Below, piece after piece: positions 44,773 through 52,708 of a stretch of DNA of 64,000 bases. The position numbers and the translations under genes were made by a program. The notes under the pieces were generated by a model, which saw only the letters and a list, made by a program, of their open reading frames with translations, searched no databases and was not told the origin of the DNA. Each line of letters starts with the position of its first letter. Positions within the stretch are counted from its first letter, which is position 1. The stretch comes from Lactobacillus sp. ESL0680 (lineage in GTDB: Bacteria; Bacillota; Bacilli; Lactobacillales; Lactobacillaceae), in contig NZ_CP113945.1 in assembly GCF_029392855.1 (NCBI RefSeq), forward strand, positions 124,001 through 188,000, read 5' to 3'.

Positions 44773-45537
44773 ATGCATAACTTGATTATTCGCGCTGATG
44801 ACTTGGGTTATTCCAAGGGTGTCAACTATGGTATTTATGAAGCAGTAAAAAACGGCATCATCAACAATGTTGGGGTCATGGTTAACATGGCTGATACTGT
44901 TCACGGCTTGGATTTGTTAAAAGGTTTTGATTTTGATTTGGGGATGCACACGGTAATTTGCGCGGGCCGGCCAATTACTGATCCTAAACTAATTCCGAGT
45001 TTGGTGACTGCCGATGGTTCTTTTAAACCGTCAAAGGTATATCGCCAGGCTGACCATGACTTAGTTAATTTGGACGAAGTAGTCATGGAAATTGAAGCGC
45101 AGTACCAACGTTTTTTAGAATTGACGAATAAGAAACCTGATTACTTTGAAGCACATGCGGTCTACAGTAACAACTTGCTTAAAGGATTGGCGATTGTGGC
45201 TGAGAAGCATGACTTGCCGCTGTTGCCATTTGATTTGGAGCTGGATCCAGTCAAGTTTAAGAAGCAAACGACAATTACGACCTTCATGGATAGCATGAAG
45301 CCGAATTATGATCCTTACCGTACTTTTGCACATGCTGTTGATTTTGCGGTGGAAAGTTCTGCTGATGACGTGCCAATGATGGTTTGCCATCCCGGATTTT
45401 TAGACCAAAGCATTATGCAGCAATCAAGTTTGACGATTCCGCGCACCCAAGAAGTAGCCTTCTTGTGTGATCCGCAATTGCCAGACCAGCTTGCCGAAAA
45501 GCAAATTCACTTGGTTCGTTACACAGAATTGAGTTAA
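44773..45537 (+). CDS. chbG: ChbG/YdjC-like carbohydrate deacetylase
   Basis: 254-residue metal-dependent deacetylase. N-terminal IIRADDLGYS with the metal-binding Asp pair (Asp9-Asp10), LGMHTV with a His ligand, YFEAHAVYS, and CHPGFLD. E. coli ChbG removes an acetyl group from diacetylchitobiose phosphate, which allows its later cleavage. TTG 44770 is in frame, but ATG 44773 has better spacing to GAAGGGAG. Third gene of the PTS operon. Confidence 0.88.
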   Translation: MHNLIIRADDLGYSKGVNYGIYEAVKNGIINNVGVMVNMADTVHGLDLLKGFDFDLGMHTVICAGRPITDPKLIPSLVTADGSFKPSKVYRQADHDLVNLDEVVMEIEAQYQRFLELTNKKPDYFEAHAVYSNNLLKGLAIVAEKHDLPLLPFDLELDPVKFKKQTTITTFMDSMKPNYDPYRTFAHAVDFAVESSADDVPMMVCHPGFLDQSIMQQSSLTIPRTQEVAFLCDPQLPDQLAEKQIHLVRYTELS

Positions 45538-45538
45538 T

Positions 45539-45575
45539 AAAAAAGCTATAACTTGTTATGAGTTATAGCTTTTTT
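45539..45575. terminator. Bidirectional terminator chbG / small secreted protein
   Basis: Perfect 15-bp stem (45539-45553 with 45561-45575), A6 left and T6 right, between convergent genes. Confidence 0.92.
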
Positions 45576-45586
45576 GGTTATTTAAT

Positions 45587-45910
45587 TTAATGACATACTT
45601 TACATGGGGTGTAGCCCAATCTTCTTGCACGACTAAGCGAAATTTTCTTAATATGACCCTTAGACCTTCTTAAAGTTGGGCAAGAACGTGAAGTGTGGTA
45701 CTTTTTCCCAGATTTTGTAGCGATATAAACGGTGTAAGTTTGGCGATTAGATCTTGCAGTTGATCTGTGATTAGCTGCTTTGACAATCGTTGTGCTATTA
45801 GATTGCGCGATATGAGTGGAATTAGCAGAATTAATTGCACCACTGCCTAATGCGCAGATAGTTAGAATAGTGGTAAGTGCTGTTAGCAATTTTTGATAAA
45901 ACTTTTTCAT
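45587..45910 (-). CDS. Small secreted protein with Ada-like metal-binding motif
   Basis: 107 residues. A signal peptide (about 1-28), Ser/Thr-rich middle, and a basic C-terminal module with His72, Cys77, Cys103, Cys106 and final His107 in the pattern YHxxxxCxxL...ALGYxPCxxC. This resembles the short zinc-binding modules appended to secreted nucleases and other surface proteins. Here it stands alone without a catalytic domain. Function unknown. Single gene, convergent with chbG. Confidence 0.75.
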   Translation of the reverse strand: MKKFYQKLLTALTTILTICALGSGAINSANSTHIAQSNSTTIVKAANHRSTARSNRQTYTVYIATKSGKKYHTSRSCPTLRRSKGHIKKISLSRARRLGYTPCKVCH

Positions 45911-46022
45911 GATACTGTCCTTTTAACAATAATTTTAAGTAAATATTTTTTATCTAAATACAGTTTAGCACTTTTGTAGTAAAAACCAGAATCACTAATT
46001 GACAGTTCAAAAAGTCGACATC

Positions 46023-46053
46023 AAAAAAGCCTAGCCGAATTAATGGCTAAGCT
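46023..46053 (-). terminator. Terminator of the acylase gene
   Basis: On the minus strand, 9-bp stem with one G-U pair (46045-46053 with 46028-46036), then U6 (A run at 46023-46028). Confidence 0.8.
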
Positions 46054-46062
46054 TTGGTTTTG

Positions 46063-47070
46063 TTAATTCATGTAGTCAATATCTTCTTTAGGGTTTACCT
46101 TGAATTCTTTGTAATCTGTTTCTTGCAATAATTCCGGAGTTAAGCGCACGCAGCGAATCCGTTGGTTATTGTAAGTTGAGTAGTAGTAGCTTCTGGATTC
46201 GGCACAGATGTAGGCACTGTAACAAGTGTAATCAAAGGTGTCGTTAGGTGTAACAACAATTCCGCGGGGAATGCTGACAGGTTCAAGCATGTGGTGAGCA
46301 AGGCTGACAGCAGCAGTTTCATCAGCTGGCTGCTCGACGTTGTTCTTCATGAAGGCAGTTCTAACAAAGCGAGAAACAGGAGTGTAATCACCTGGCAAGC
46401 CGAAGGTACCAGAGCCCTGACTGAATGGCTTTAATGTTTTACCTAAAAAGTTAACATCGTCATGCTGCTTAGGTGTTACTGATAAGTAGTTCCGCAAGTT
46501 AGTTTCGTGCCACTGGTAATCAGGACTGTTGGTCATGACACCAATTGAGTCCTTGATGATATGAACGCCATCTTCTTCGGGTTCAACGATTAGGCTGGCA
46601 CCAGTTGTGTCTGAAAAGATAAAGTGCAGCGGTGAGACAGCCTTAAGTGTTGGGTTGGCATCATTAACAATGGTGATTTGCTCTTGGAAAAGCTCGGCAA
46701 CATCATCTAAGTTGGCAGCTTGTGACAAAATTACAGAAATCACTTTGTCAGGTGAGACTGCCCAAGTACCAGCTTGTGCCTTTTCATGGTAGCTAGCATA
46801 ACCTGGGAAGTACAGGGTTGCACCCATGAGGCCCTTGTCGTTAACACCGTCAAAAGTTACAGGGGCATTGTCATATTCCTGGATTTCCCCTAAGCCGATA
46901 AAGGCTCTCTTGCTGGTAATTTCTTGCTCAACACTGTAAGCAACTTTGAAAGTTTTCTTAATGGGTGTGTAAACGACTTGTTCAGCCATTTCCATCATAA
47001 AGTCCATTGTTCGTGACAAAAAGTGCTTTTTGTCCTTAGTTTCTAGTGTAAAACTGCTGCAACCAATCAT
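46063..47070 (-). CDS. Choloylglycine hydrolase family, penicillin V acylase type
   Basis: 335-residue N-terminal nucleophile amidase. It begins MIGCSS rather than MC, so Cys4 must be freed by loss of a three-residue pre-piece, as described for Bacillus sphaericus penicillin V acylase (MLG removed). With Cys4 taken as residue 1, Asp20 (in SRTMDF) is in register; Asn in TNSPDYQWH and Arg in PVSRFVR complete the site. GATLYFPGY has Tyr where bile salt hydrolases have Asn, which also favours the acylase type. No signal peptide. Natural substrate unknown; N-acyl homoserine lactones or N-acyl amino acids are possible. GGAGG precedes the start. Confidence 0.88.
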   Translation of the reverse strand: MIGCSSFTLETKDKKHFLSRTMDFMMEMAEQVVYTPIKKTFKVAYSVEQEITSKRAFIGLGEIQEYDNAPVTFDGVNDKGLMGATLYFPGYASYHEKAQAGTWAVSPDKVISVILSQAANLDDVAELFQEQITIVNDANPTLKAVSPLHFIFSDTTGASLIVEPEEDGVHIIKDSIGVMTNSPDYQWHETNLRNYLSVTPKQHDDVNFLGKTLKPFSQGSGTFGLPGDYTPVSRFVRTAFMKNNVEQPADETAAVSLAHHMLEPVSIPRGIVVTPNDTFDYTCYSAYICAESRSYYYSTYNNQRIRCVRLTPELLQETDYKEFKVNPKEDIDYMN

Positions 47071-47173
47071 TGGTTTTCCTCCGTAAATTAAAATATTATG
47101 TTTCTAAGATTATAAGAAACGATTATAGGAGTTTTGGTAAGATGATTCAAGAAGATGAAACTAATAATTGCTG

Positions 47174-47635
47174 TTAATTGTTTTCTTTGATTGCGCGGTT
47201 AATTTTACTGATTTGCTTTTTTGCTTTAAGCATTGAAGTATACCAAATAATGGCGTAAACAATGACAAAGACGAGGGTATAAAGACTGAGCCACAAGAAG
47301 TTTAGCGGGAACCAACCGGCTAAAATTGCCAGAGGTGTAAATAGACCAAACATTACAATGAAGTGAATAACTGTTTGCTTGGTAATGCTCCACCTCTCTT
47401 GCATGAAGATAAGAGCAGAAGCCCCACCTAGAAAGCCCATCAGAGCCCAGAGAATTGTTGAGATTAAAGTTGCTAAAGTAACAGAAGAAAATCTGTGTAA
47501 GAACGGTAGATTTGATGGCATAAAGTAGTTTGTTTGGTTAATAAGATTGCAGCACAGGGCAATAACAAAGCCAATAGCAATGCCTGAGAGAATACCTGAA
47601 CAACCATAACGGATAATTTTTTTAAATAATTTCAT
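47174..47635 (-). CDS. DUF3021 family membrane protein
   Basis: 153 residues with four hydrophobic segments and a short basic tail, as in DUF3021. Such proteins are regularly encoded next to a LytTR regulator, probably as its membrane inhibitor. Its start overlaps the LytTR stop by 4 bases, so the pair is translationally coupled. Confidence 0.85.
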   Translation of the reverse strand: MKLFKKIIRYGCSGILSGIAIGFVIALCCNLINQTNYFMPSNLPFLHRFSSVTLATLISTILWALMGFLGGASALIFMQERWSITKQTVIHFIVMFGLFTPLAILAGWFPLNFLWLSLYTLVFVIVYAIIWYTSMLKAKKQISKINRAIKENN

Positions 47636-48075
47636 TGTAAAAATTCCTTTCTTAACTTTTGCATATATCTTCTTGAGGTAAAAGTTGTTTCGCCAGTGGT
47701 TAAATTAACCTGATAGCAGCCAGTCTTGGTTAAGGATAGACTGTCAATACTTGCAAGACTAACAATTTCAGAGCTGGAAATCTGAATAAAAGTATCTGGC
47801 GGCAAACTGTTATTTAGTTCATATATTCTTGGCTTTATGCGGTAAGTCTGCCCGTCTGCTTCACAGACAACATATTTATTTTGAGTGTAAAAGCGGGTAA
47901 TTTCATAAAGGGGAATCATTTTGATTTGGTTATTTCTACTTCCTTGAATTTGCCAATCGTTAACTAGGTGTCTGATGGAACTGGCCATCTTTTCTAGCTT
48001 AGTGGTTTTCTTATCCGTATTGATGGCAATCCAAGTTGGCTGAAACTGGGGATCTATGTTAAATTTTACAAGCAT
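47632..48075 (-). CDS. LytTR-domain DNA-binding regulator
   Basis: 147 residues. A short N-terminal region without a receiver domain, then a LytTR DNA-binding domain (about 45-145) with IPLYEITRFYTQNKYVV and FIQISSSEIVSL. Stand-alone LytTR proteins paired with DUF3021 often control themselves and a nearby ABC-2 exporter; none is adjacent here. The 428 bases to the next annotated start (48504) contain the leader elements of the trpXYZ-like operon. Confidence 0.88.
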   Translation of the reverse strand: MLVKFNIDPQFQPTWIAINTDKKTTKLEKMASSIRHLVNDWQIQGSRNNQIKMIPLYEITRFYTQNKYVVCEADGQTYRIKPRIYELNNSLPPDTFIQISSSEIVSLASIDSLSLTKTGCYQVNLTTGETTFTSRRYMQKLRKEFLQ

Positions 48076-48193
48076 TGCATTTCTTCCTTTCTGTTGATAT
48101 TTTAAATATATTCGCTTTTGACTTAAATTGCTATCTCTTGAGGATAAACGGGTCTTTTAGCAAGATAAGTGGTTAATGGGCTTTTAAAAATTC

Positions 48194-48221
48194 TTGACAT
48201 TAACGTAAAATGAGATAAACT
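48194..48221 (+). promoter_or_regulatory. Promoter of the trpXYZ-like operon leader
   Basis: TTGACA (48194-48199) and TAAACT (48216-48221), spacer 16, giving a transcript from about 48228 with a leader of about 275 bases before trpX. Confidence 0.5.
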
Positions 48222-48252
48222 TAGGATAATTTATTGGAGAAAGGAAATAATT

Positions 48253-48309
48253 ATGATTCAATCGTTCACATTAAACCTGAATAAGAGTTGGCAAAGCCAG
48301 CAGGATTGA
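48253..48309 (+). CDS. Leader peptide with a single Trp codon
   Basis: An 18-codon ORF, MIQSFTLNLNKSWQSQQD, preceded by GGAGAAAGG (48236-48244), a ribosome site stronger than needed by chance. The only UGG codon (48289-48291) lies six codons before the stop. Bases 48291-48298 within it (GCAAAGCC) are complementary to 48410-48417, just ahead of the terminator, and 48296-48299 pair in hairpin A. This is the arrangement expected for ribosome-controlled attenuation of a tryptophan-related operon. Too short for ordinary gene finding. Confidence 0.6.
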   Translation: MIQSFTLNLNKSWQSQQD

Positions 48310-48461
48310 TCGTAATCGTCTTGAACGGATACGATCTGGCAAACAGTTTGTATCCGTGCTGACTACTTTTAACTTGACGAAGTTTGTTTGCATGGTAAAA
48401 CGTGCAGCAGGCTTTGCGTCCTTAGGGCAGACCAGAGCAAGTGCTGGTTTGCCTTTTTTTT
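48296..48461 (+). promoter_or_regulatory. Attenuator region: alternative hairpins and terminator
   Basis: Hairpin A: GCCA and GATCGTA (48296-48299, 48308-48314) pair with TACGATCTGGC (48330-48340). Hairpin B: CGGATA and CAAA (48326-48331, 48340-48343) pair with TTTGTATCCG (48347-48356). A and B share 48330-48340 and exclude each other. Terminator: GGCAGACCAG (48426-48435) with CTGGTTTGCC (48444-48453) and eight T residues. A possible antiterminator is GTTTGC (48386-48391) with GCAGAC (48427-48432). No canonical T-box sequence is present. Confidence 0.6.
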
Positions 48462-48503
48462 GTTGTCAAAAAGCCCTGATTTAACAAAAATTAAGGAGAA
48501 AAA

Positions 48504-49505
48504 ATGAAACGAATGCTCGCATTTATCAGTGCCATTCTATTGTTTTTGGGGGTTGACTTGGCGATAGCTCCCAGAACTGCTAGTCAAACAGCATCTAAAT
48601 CAGAGGTCGTCCGTGTCGGCATCCTGCAGATGATGACCCACCCAGCACTTGACCAAATTCATCACGGAGTGGTTGCTGGACTAAAAGAAGAAGGATTAAT
48701 TACCGGCAAAAATCTAAAAATTGATTTTCTAAATGCTCAAGGAGACCAAAGCAACTTAAAAACAATGTCCCAGCAGCTGGCTAATAAAGATTCACTCTTA
48801 GTGGGAATTGCGACACCGGCGGCACAGGCTCTAGCCAATAGTGCCCCGAAAACAACGCCGATTATTTTGGCAGGGATTTCGACGCCAGCAGCCAGCGGTT
48901 TAGTCAAAAGTGAGGCGCATCCCGGCGGCAATATCACAGGGACTTCTGGTCTTAATCCAGTTTCTAAACAATTTGCATTACTGCACGCAATTATGCCGCG
49001 GGCTAAGAAAATCGGCATCATTTATACTTCATCGGATCATGGCGGGCAGACCAACGCCCACGCCTTTGCACAAGTTGTTAAAAGAGCAGGTTTGATCCCC
49101 AAAATGTATACCATTGCTAACACCAATGATCTTCAGCAAGTAGCTAGTCAGATGGTAAGCCAAGTTGATGCAATTTATGCCCCGCAAGATAACGGCGTGG
49201 CTTCGGCAATGAAGACACTGGTAAATGTTGCTAACAATGCCAATATTCCGGTCTTTCCGTGTGCAGAGACGATGATGCCTGATGGCGGTCTTGCATCTTA
49301 CGTTATTAGTCAGAAAGAGATGGGCAGAATTGCGGGTGTGATGGCTGCCAAAGTCTTGCGCGGCAAGAATCCGGCAACTTATCCGGTTGCCACAGTCAAA
49401 AGCGGCTACTACATGATAAATGAAAAGGAAATGCGTAAATTACATATTAAAATTCCAGCAGCGATTGTTCGTGCTGCTAGACAAAATGGGAAGGTGATCG
49501 AATGA
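48504..49505 (+). CDS. trpX: ABC importer substrate-binding protein, TrpX-like
   Basis: 333 residues, two-lobed periplasmic-type binding fold of the ABC_sub_bind family, as in TrpX proteins assigned to tryptophan uptake in streptococci. N-terminal hydrophobic segment (about 4-22), but no lipobox cysteine anywhere near it, so it is held by an uncleaved anchor or released. Blocks include VGILQMMTHPALDQ, GGNITGTSGLNPV and IYAPQDNGVAS. Tryptophan specificity is inferred from the family and from the Trp codon in the leader peptide. Confidence 0.82.
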   Translation: MKRMLAFISAILLFLGVDLAIAPRTASQTASKSEVVRVGILQMMTHPALDQIHHGVVAGLKEEGLITGKNLKIDFLNAQGDQSNLKTMSQQLANKDSLLVGIATPAAQALANSAPKTTPIILAGISTPAASGLVKSEAHPGGNITGTSGLNPVSKQFALLHAIMPRAKKIGIIYTSSDHGGQTNAHAFAQVVKRAGLIPKMYTIANTNDLQQVASQMVSQVDAIYAPQDNGVASAMKTLVNVANNANIPVFPCAETMMPDGGLASYVISQKEMGRIAGVMAAKVLRGKNPATYPVATVKSGYYMINEKEMRKLHIKIPAAIVRAARQNGKVIE

Positions 49506-50404
49506 ATTTAATAACTTCAAGCATTGGGCAAGGATTGTTATGGGCTCTACTAGGGATCGCCTTGTTTTTAACATTCCGCATACTGAATTTTGCCGATATG
49601 ACGGTTGAAGGGACGTTCCCACTAGGCGCGGCTATTACGGTAACGGCAATTACTAAGGGAGTATCGCCGCTCGTTGCCATACTTCTAGGATTTTTAGGCG
49701 GTGCGGCTGGCGGTTTAATTACCGGCTTACTCTATACCAAAGGCAATATTCCAATTCTGCTGGCAGGGATCTTGGTAATGACGGGCTGTTTGTCAGTTAA
49801 CTTGCGGATTATGGGCGGTTCTAACGTTTCACTGCTAGGGCAAAAGACCTTTTTCTCAGCTAAAATCTTCCAAACTCTTCCGCGGTACTTCGACAGTGTA
49901 TTAATTGGCGGCGGGACAATTATTTTAATTACCATTTTGATTGCCCTATTTTTAGAAACTGATTTAGGGCAAGCCTTCATAGTAACGGGTGATAACCAGA
50001 TGATGGCGCGGTCACTAGGGATTAACACCGAGAATATGACAATTTTAGGATTGACCTTGTCTAACGGCTTGGTTGGTCTGGCTGGTGCGTTAATTGCGCA
50101 AAATAATGGCTACGCAGATGCCAATATGGGCATTGGAATTATCGTAATTGCCTTAGCTTCAATTATTATTGGTGAGGTCGTCTTTGGCTATTTAACGCTT
50201 AATCAGCGGTTAATTGCCGTTATCCTAGGCAGTATTATTTATCGGTTTGTCTTGTTGATTGTTTTGCAATTAGGCTTTTCAACTAATGACCTTAATCTGA
50301 TTTCGGCTATTATTTTGGCAGTTTGTCTAATGCTGCCGAAATTGCGGCACGCGTTAAAGTTGGACGGAATTTTACGTAAAGGAGTGAGCCAAAATGGAAA
50401 GTAA
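49502..50404 (+). CDS. trpY: ABC importer permease, TrpY-like
   Basis: 300-residue membrane permease with about 8-9 hydrophobic segments, of the branched-chain-type permease group that accompanies ABC_sub_bind proteins. N-terminal GQGLLWALLGIALFLTFRILNFADMTVEGTF is split here only by normal family variation; AQAFIVTGDN-like DLGQAFIVTGDN carries the ATPase-contact loop. Start overlaps the trpX stop (ATGA), and its 3' end overlaps trpZ by 11 bases. Confidence 0.85.
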   Translation: MNLITSSIGQGLLWALLGIALFLTFRILNFADMTVEGTFPLGAAITVTAITKGVSPLVAILLGFLGGAAGGLITGLLYTKGNIPILLAGILVMTGCLSVNLRIMGGSNVSLLGQKTFFSAKIFQTLPRYFDSVLIGGGTIILITILIALFLETDLGQAFIVTGDNQMMARSLGINTENMTILGLTLSNGLVGLAGALIAQNNGYADANMGIGIIVIALASIIIGEVVFGYLTLNQRLIAVILGSIIYRFVLLIVLQLGFSTNDLNLISAIILAVCLMLPKLRHALKLDGILRKGVSQNGK

Positions 50405-51173
50405 ACAGGCAGTTTTGACTTTGGATAAAGTGACAACCGTTGTTAACCAGCACACGCCGGCAGAAACAAAAATTTTACGTGATTTGACATTGACGATTAA
50501 TCAAGGCGACTTTATTACCATTGTGGGTGCTAATGGTGCCGGTAAATCAACGCTTTTTAACACGATTAGTGGGTTAATTACCCCGGCAGCAGGAAGAATA
50601 CTGCATCAGGGACAGGAGATTACCCACCAGTCAGTTGAAAAAAGGACCAGCTTCATCAGTCGCGTTTTTCAAGATCCTAAGATGGGAACGGCACCGCGAA
50701 TGACGGTTGCGGAAAATATTCTGCTCGCTAAAAAGCGGGGCGAGCGGCGCGGATTACACTTGCGCAGGTTGGCGGCTCATCGGGAAGAACTGCGTAAAAT
50801 CGCAGCTCAGATGGGTAATTCGTTGGCTGATAAGTTGGACACGCCAACTGAACACCTGTCAGGTGGTCAAAGGCAGACGTTAAGCTTCTTGATGGCAACA
50901 ATTAAGCGACCAGATATTCTCTTATTAGATGAACATACGGCTGCGCTAGACCCCAAAACTAGCCGTGAGTTAATGGCTCAGACCAGTCAGATTGTGACCG
51001 ATCAAAAGTTAACCTGCTTAATGATTACCCACAGCATGGAAGATGCGCTTAAATATGGCAATCGGCTGCTGGTTTTACGTTCGGGTCAAGTGGTAGCTAA
51101 TCTTGACAATAAGCAAAAGGCAAAGCTGAATTTGGACGAACTGATGACCGCTTTTAATGATAATGACGATTAA
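50394..51173 (+). CDS. trpZ: ABC importer ATPase, TrpZ-like
   Basis: 259 residues. Walker A GANGAGKST, signature LSGGQRQT, Walker B ILLLDEHTAALDP (His replaces the usual Pro after DE, common in this subfamily), switch His in MITHSMED. Completes the TrpXYZ-like importer. Start lies within the trpY end, with AAAGGAG at about 50378-50384. No terminator is obvious before the next gene, whose own promoter overlaps the gap. Confidence 0.88.
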   Translation: MESKQAVLTLDKVTTVVNQHTPAETKILRDLTLTINQGDFITIVGANGAGKSTLFNTISGLITPAAGRILHQGQEITHQSVEKRTSFISRVFQDPKMGTAPRMTVAENILLAKKRGERRGLHLRRLAAHREELRKIAAQMGNSLADKLDTPTEHLSGGQRQTLSFLMATIKRPDILLLDEHTAALDPKTSRELMAQTSQIVTDQKLTCLMITHSMEDALKYGNRLLVLRSGQVVANLDNKQKAKLNLDELMTAFNDNDD

Positions 51174-51232
51174 TTATGAAAAAACTGTGATTTTTCCGCA
51201 ATATATTTGTATAATAATGTAGAGGTGAAATC

Positions 51233-51574
51233 ATGGAATTAGGTTCAATATCAGAATGGGTGACAGCATTTGCTGAGATTGCAGCTGTTTGTGTAGCATT
51301 ATTTTTACCGTATTATGAAAAACGTCAGGAACGCAACAAGCGGTCACGTAATTTACGGTTGATTTTTAAGGGCTTTATTAAAGATGCGCTAGAAGAAAAT
51401 AGTACGAAAAAGCTCGAGTCATATTACAAGATCAGTTATTTAGTTAACGATAATGAAAATGATGAGCAGGTATTTTCTTTAGTGCAACAAGCGATTAAGA
51501 TCATTAATGATGATGAGATTAAGCCAGAGCAAAAGAATAAAGATATTCAAGAAATTATCAATTGTTTTGATTAA
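51233..51574 (+). CDS. Small single-span membrane protein, unknown
   Basis: 113 residues. One membrane segment (about 10-28) near the N-terminus, a basic stretch YEKRQERNKRSRN just inside, then an acidic helical tail. The GAGGTG ribosome site and a TATAAT box (51210-51215) support expression. No family recognised. The gap from trpZ is 59 bases and a terminator follows, so it is probably its own unit. Confidence 0.6.
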   Translation: MELGSISEWVTAFAEIAAVCVALFLPYYEKRQERNKRSRNLRLIFKGFIKDALEENSTKKLESYYKISYLVNDNENDEQVFSLVQQAIKIINDDEIKPEQKNKDIQEIINCFD

Positions 51575-51576
51575 AT

Positions 51577-51608
51577 AAAACCACGTCTAACTACTGGGCG
51601 TGGTTTTT
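51577..51608 (+). terminator. Terminator of the small membrane protein gene
   Basis: AAAACCACG / CGTGGTTTT (51577-51585 with 51599-51607), loop 13 bases, with a T run. Confidence 0.8.
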
Positions 51609-51709
51609 AGTTTATAATTCGGTTTAAATGCTATAGCAGTGCTGAAAGTTAATTTAAAAAACATTAGTTTATTAGTAGTAAACTAGGAATTAACAATGGA
51701 GGTTTAATA

Positions 51710-52687
51710 ATGAAGAAGATTGATGGACACTTTCATCTAGTGCGCTCACTTGCCGGCTTTAATGGCAAAGGCAGTCTGACACCTTTAGGTAATGGCCGTG
51801 CGATTTGGGATAATAATCAAGCAGTGCTAAAGCTATTTCCTGATGGCTGGGGTAATGATACCTTTACTGCTGAATCAGCGTTAAAGGTCATGGCAGCTAA
51901 TGGAATTGATAAGGCAGTCTTGTTGCAGGGCAGTTTGTATGGGTTTCAGAATTATTATTCTTATCAAGCAATCAAAAAGTATCCTGATCGCTTCATTGGG
52001 GCCTTTTCTGTCGACCTTTTTAGCGAATTTTACATGCAAATTGTTCAGCGGCATGTTGAACAACTGGGCTTTAGAGCAATGAAGTTTGAGATTAGTCAGG
52101 GCGGCGGCATGACTGGGTATCACTTAACAACGCCGTTTCGCTTGGATACGGATTCGCGTGCTGGTCAGATTTTTCATTATCTTAGTGATTATCCCGGCTT
52201 TGTAGTGACTGTGGACTATGGTGATTATACTCAAGCTAGTTATCAGCCGGAGGCAATTGCCAACTTGGCTAGAATGTACCCAGAGCTTGACTTTGTGGTT
52301 TGCCACTTGTCATTTCCAAGTGCGGACCACCTAAACCGCCTGCAGGCTGCACTTAATCAGTGGCAGCCTTACCCTAATATTTACACTGATATTGCCGCAA
52401 TTCAGGACATTGAGGGTGAAACTGCAGAGCCATTCTTATGTTGTCAACAAGATGTGATTCTTGCTAAAGAAATCTTGGGTGCCAAGCGAATTATTTGGGG
52501 CAGTGATGCACCTTGGTCAGCGACCTTTAATTCCTACCATAGTTTATCAACTTGGTTAGAAAAGACGACCATTTTTACGCCAGAAGAACTAGCGGACGTA
52601 ATGTATAACAACGCTGAGCAGATTTATTTTAAGAAGACCGCAATTGCGGCTGCTAAGGCAGCTAATGATCCAGCTTTGAATCATTAG
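51710..52687 (+). CDS. Amidohydrolase-family (TIM-barrel) metal-dependent hydrolase
   Basis: 325 residues. N-terminal DGHFHLV (Asp5, His7, His9) and C-terminal IIWGSDAPW place it in the amidohydrolase 2 group (decarboxylase/lactonase-like). A His ligand is likely in FVVCHLSFPS. No signal peptide. It starts after GGAGG and lies 21 bases before a 2-hydroxyacid dehydrogenase, so the two may act on the same carbonyl or lactone substrate (inference). Substrate unknown. Confidence 0.82.
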   Translation: MKKIDGHFHLVRSLAGFNGKGSLTPLGNGRAIWDNNQAVLKLFPDGWGNDTFTAESALKVMAANGIDKAVLLQGSLYGFQNYYSYQAIKKYPDRFIGAFSVDLFSEFYMQIVQRHVEQLGFRAMKFEISQGGGMTGYHLTTPFRLDTDSRAGQIFHYLSDYPGFVVTVDYGDYTQASYQPEAIANLARMYPELDFVVCHLSFPSADHLNRLQAALNQWQPYPNIYTDIAAIQDIEGETAEPFLCCQQDVILAKEILGAKRIIWGSDAPWSATFNSYHSLSTWLEKTTIFTPEELADVMYNNAEQIYFKKTAIAAAKAANDPALNH

Positions 52688-52708
52688 CTGTTAGAAAGGG
52701 AAGAATTA

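Noticed and set aside
46063..47070. Bile salt hydrolase
   Set aside because: The Tyr in GATLYFPGY and the MIG-Cys start point to the penicillin V acylase branch; the call is kept at family level.
48228..48461. T-box riboswitch for tryptophan ahead of trpX
   Set aside because: Leader length and a UGG in the right region would fit, and AGGGCAGACC faintly resembles the T-box element, but the conserved UGGN bulge sequence is missing and the UGG lies in a well-formed ORF with its own ribosome site.
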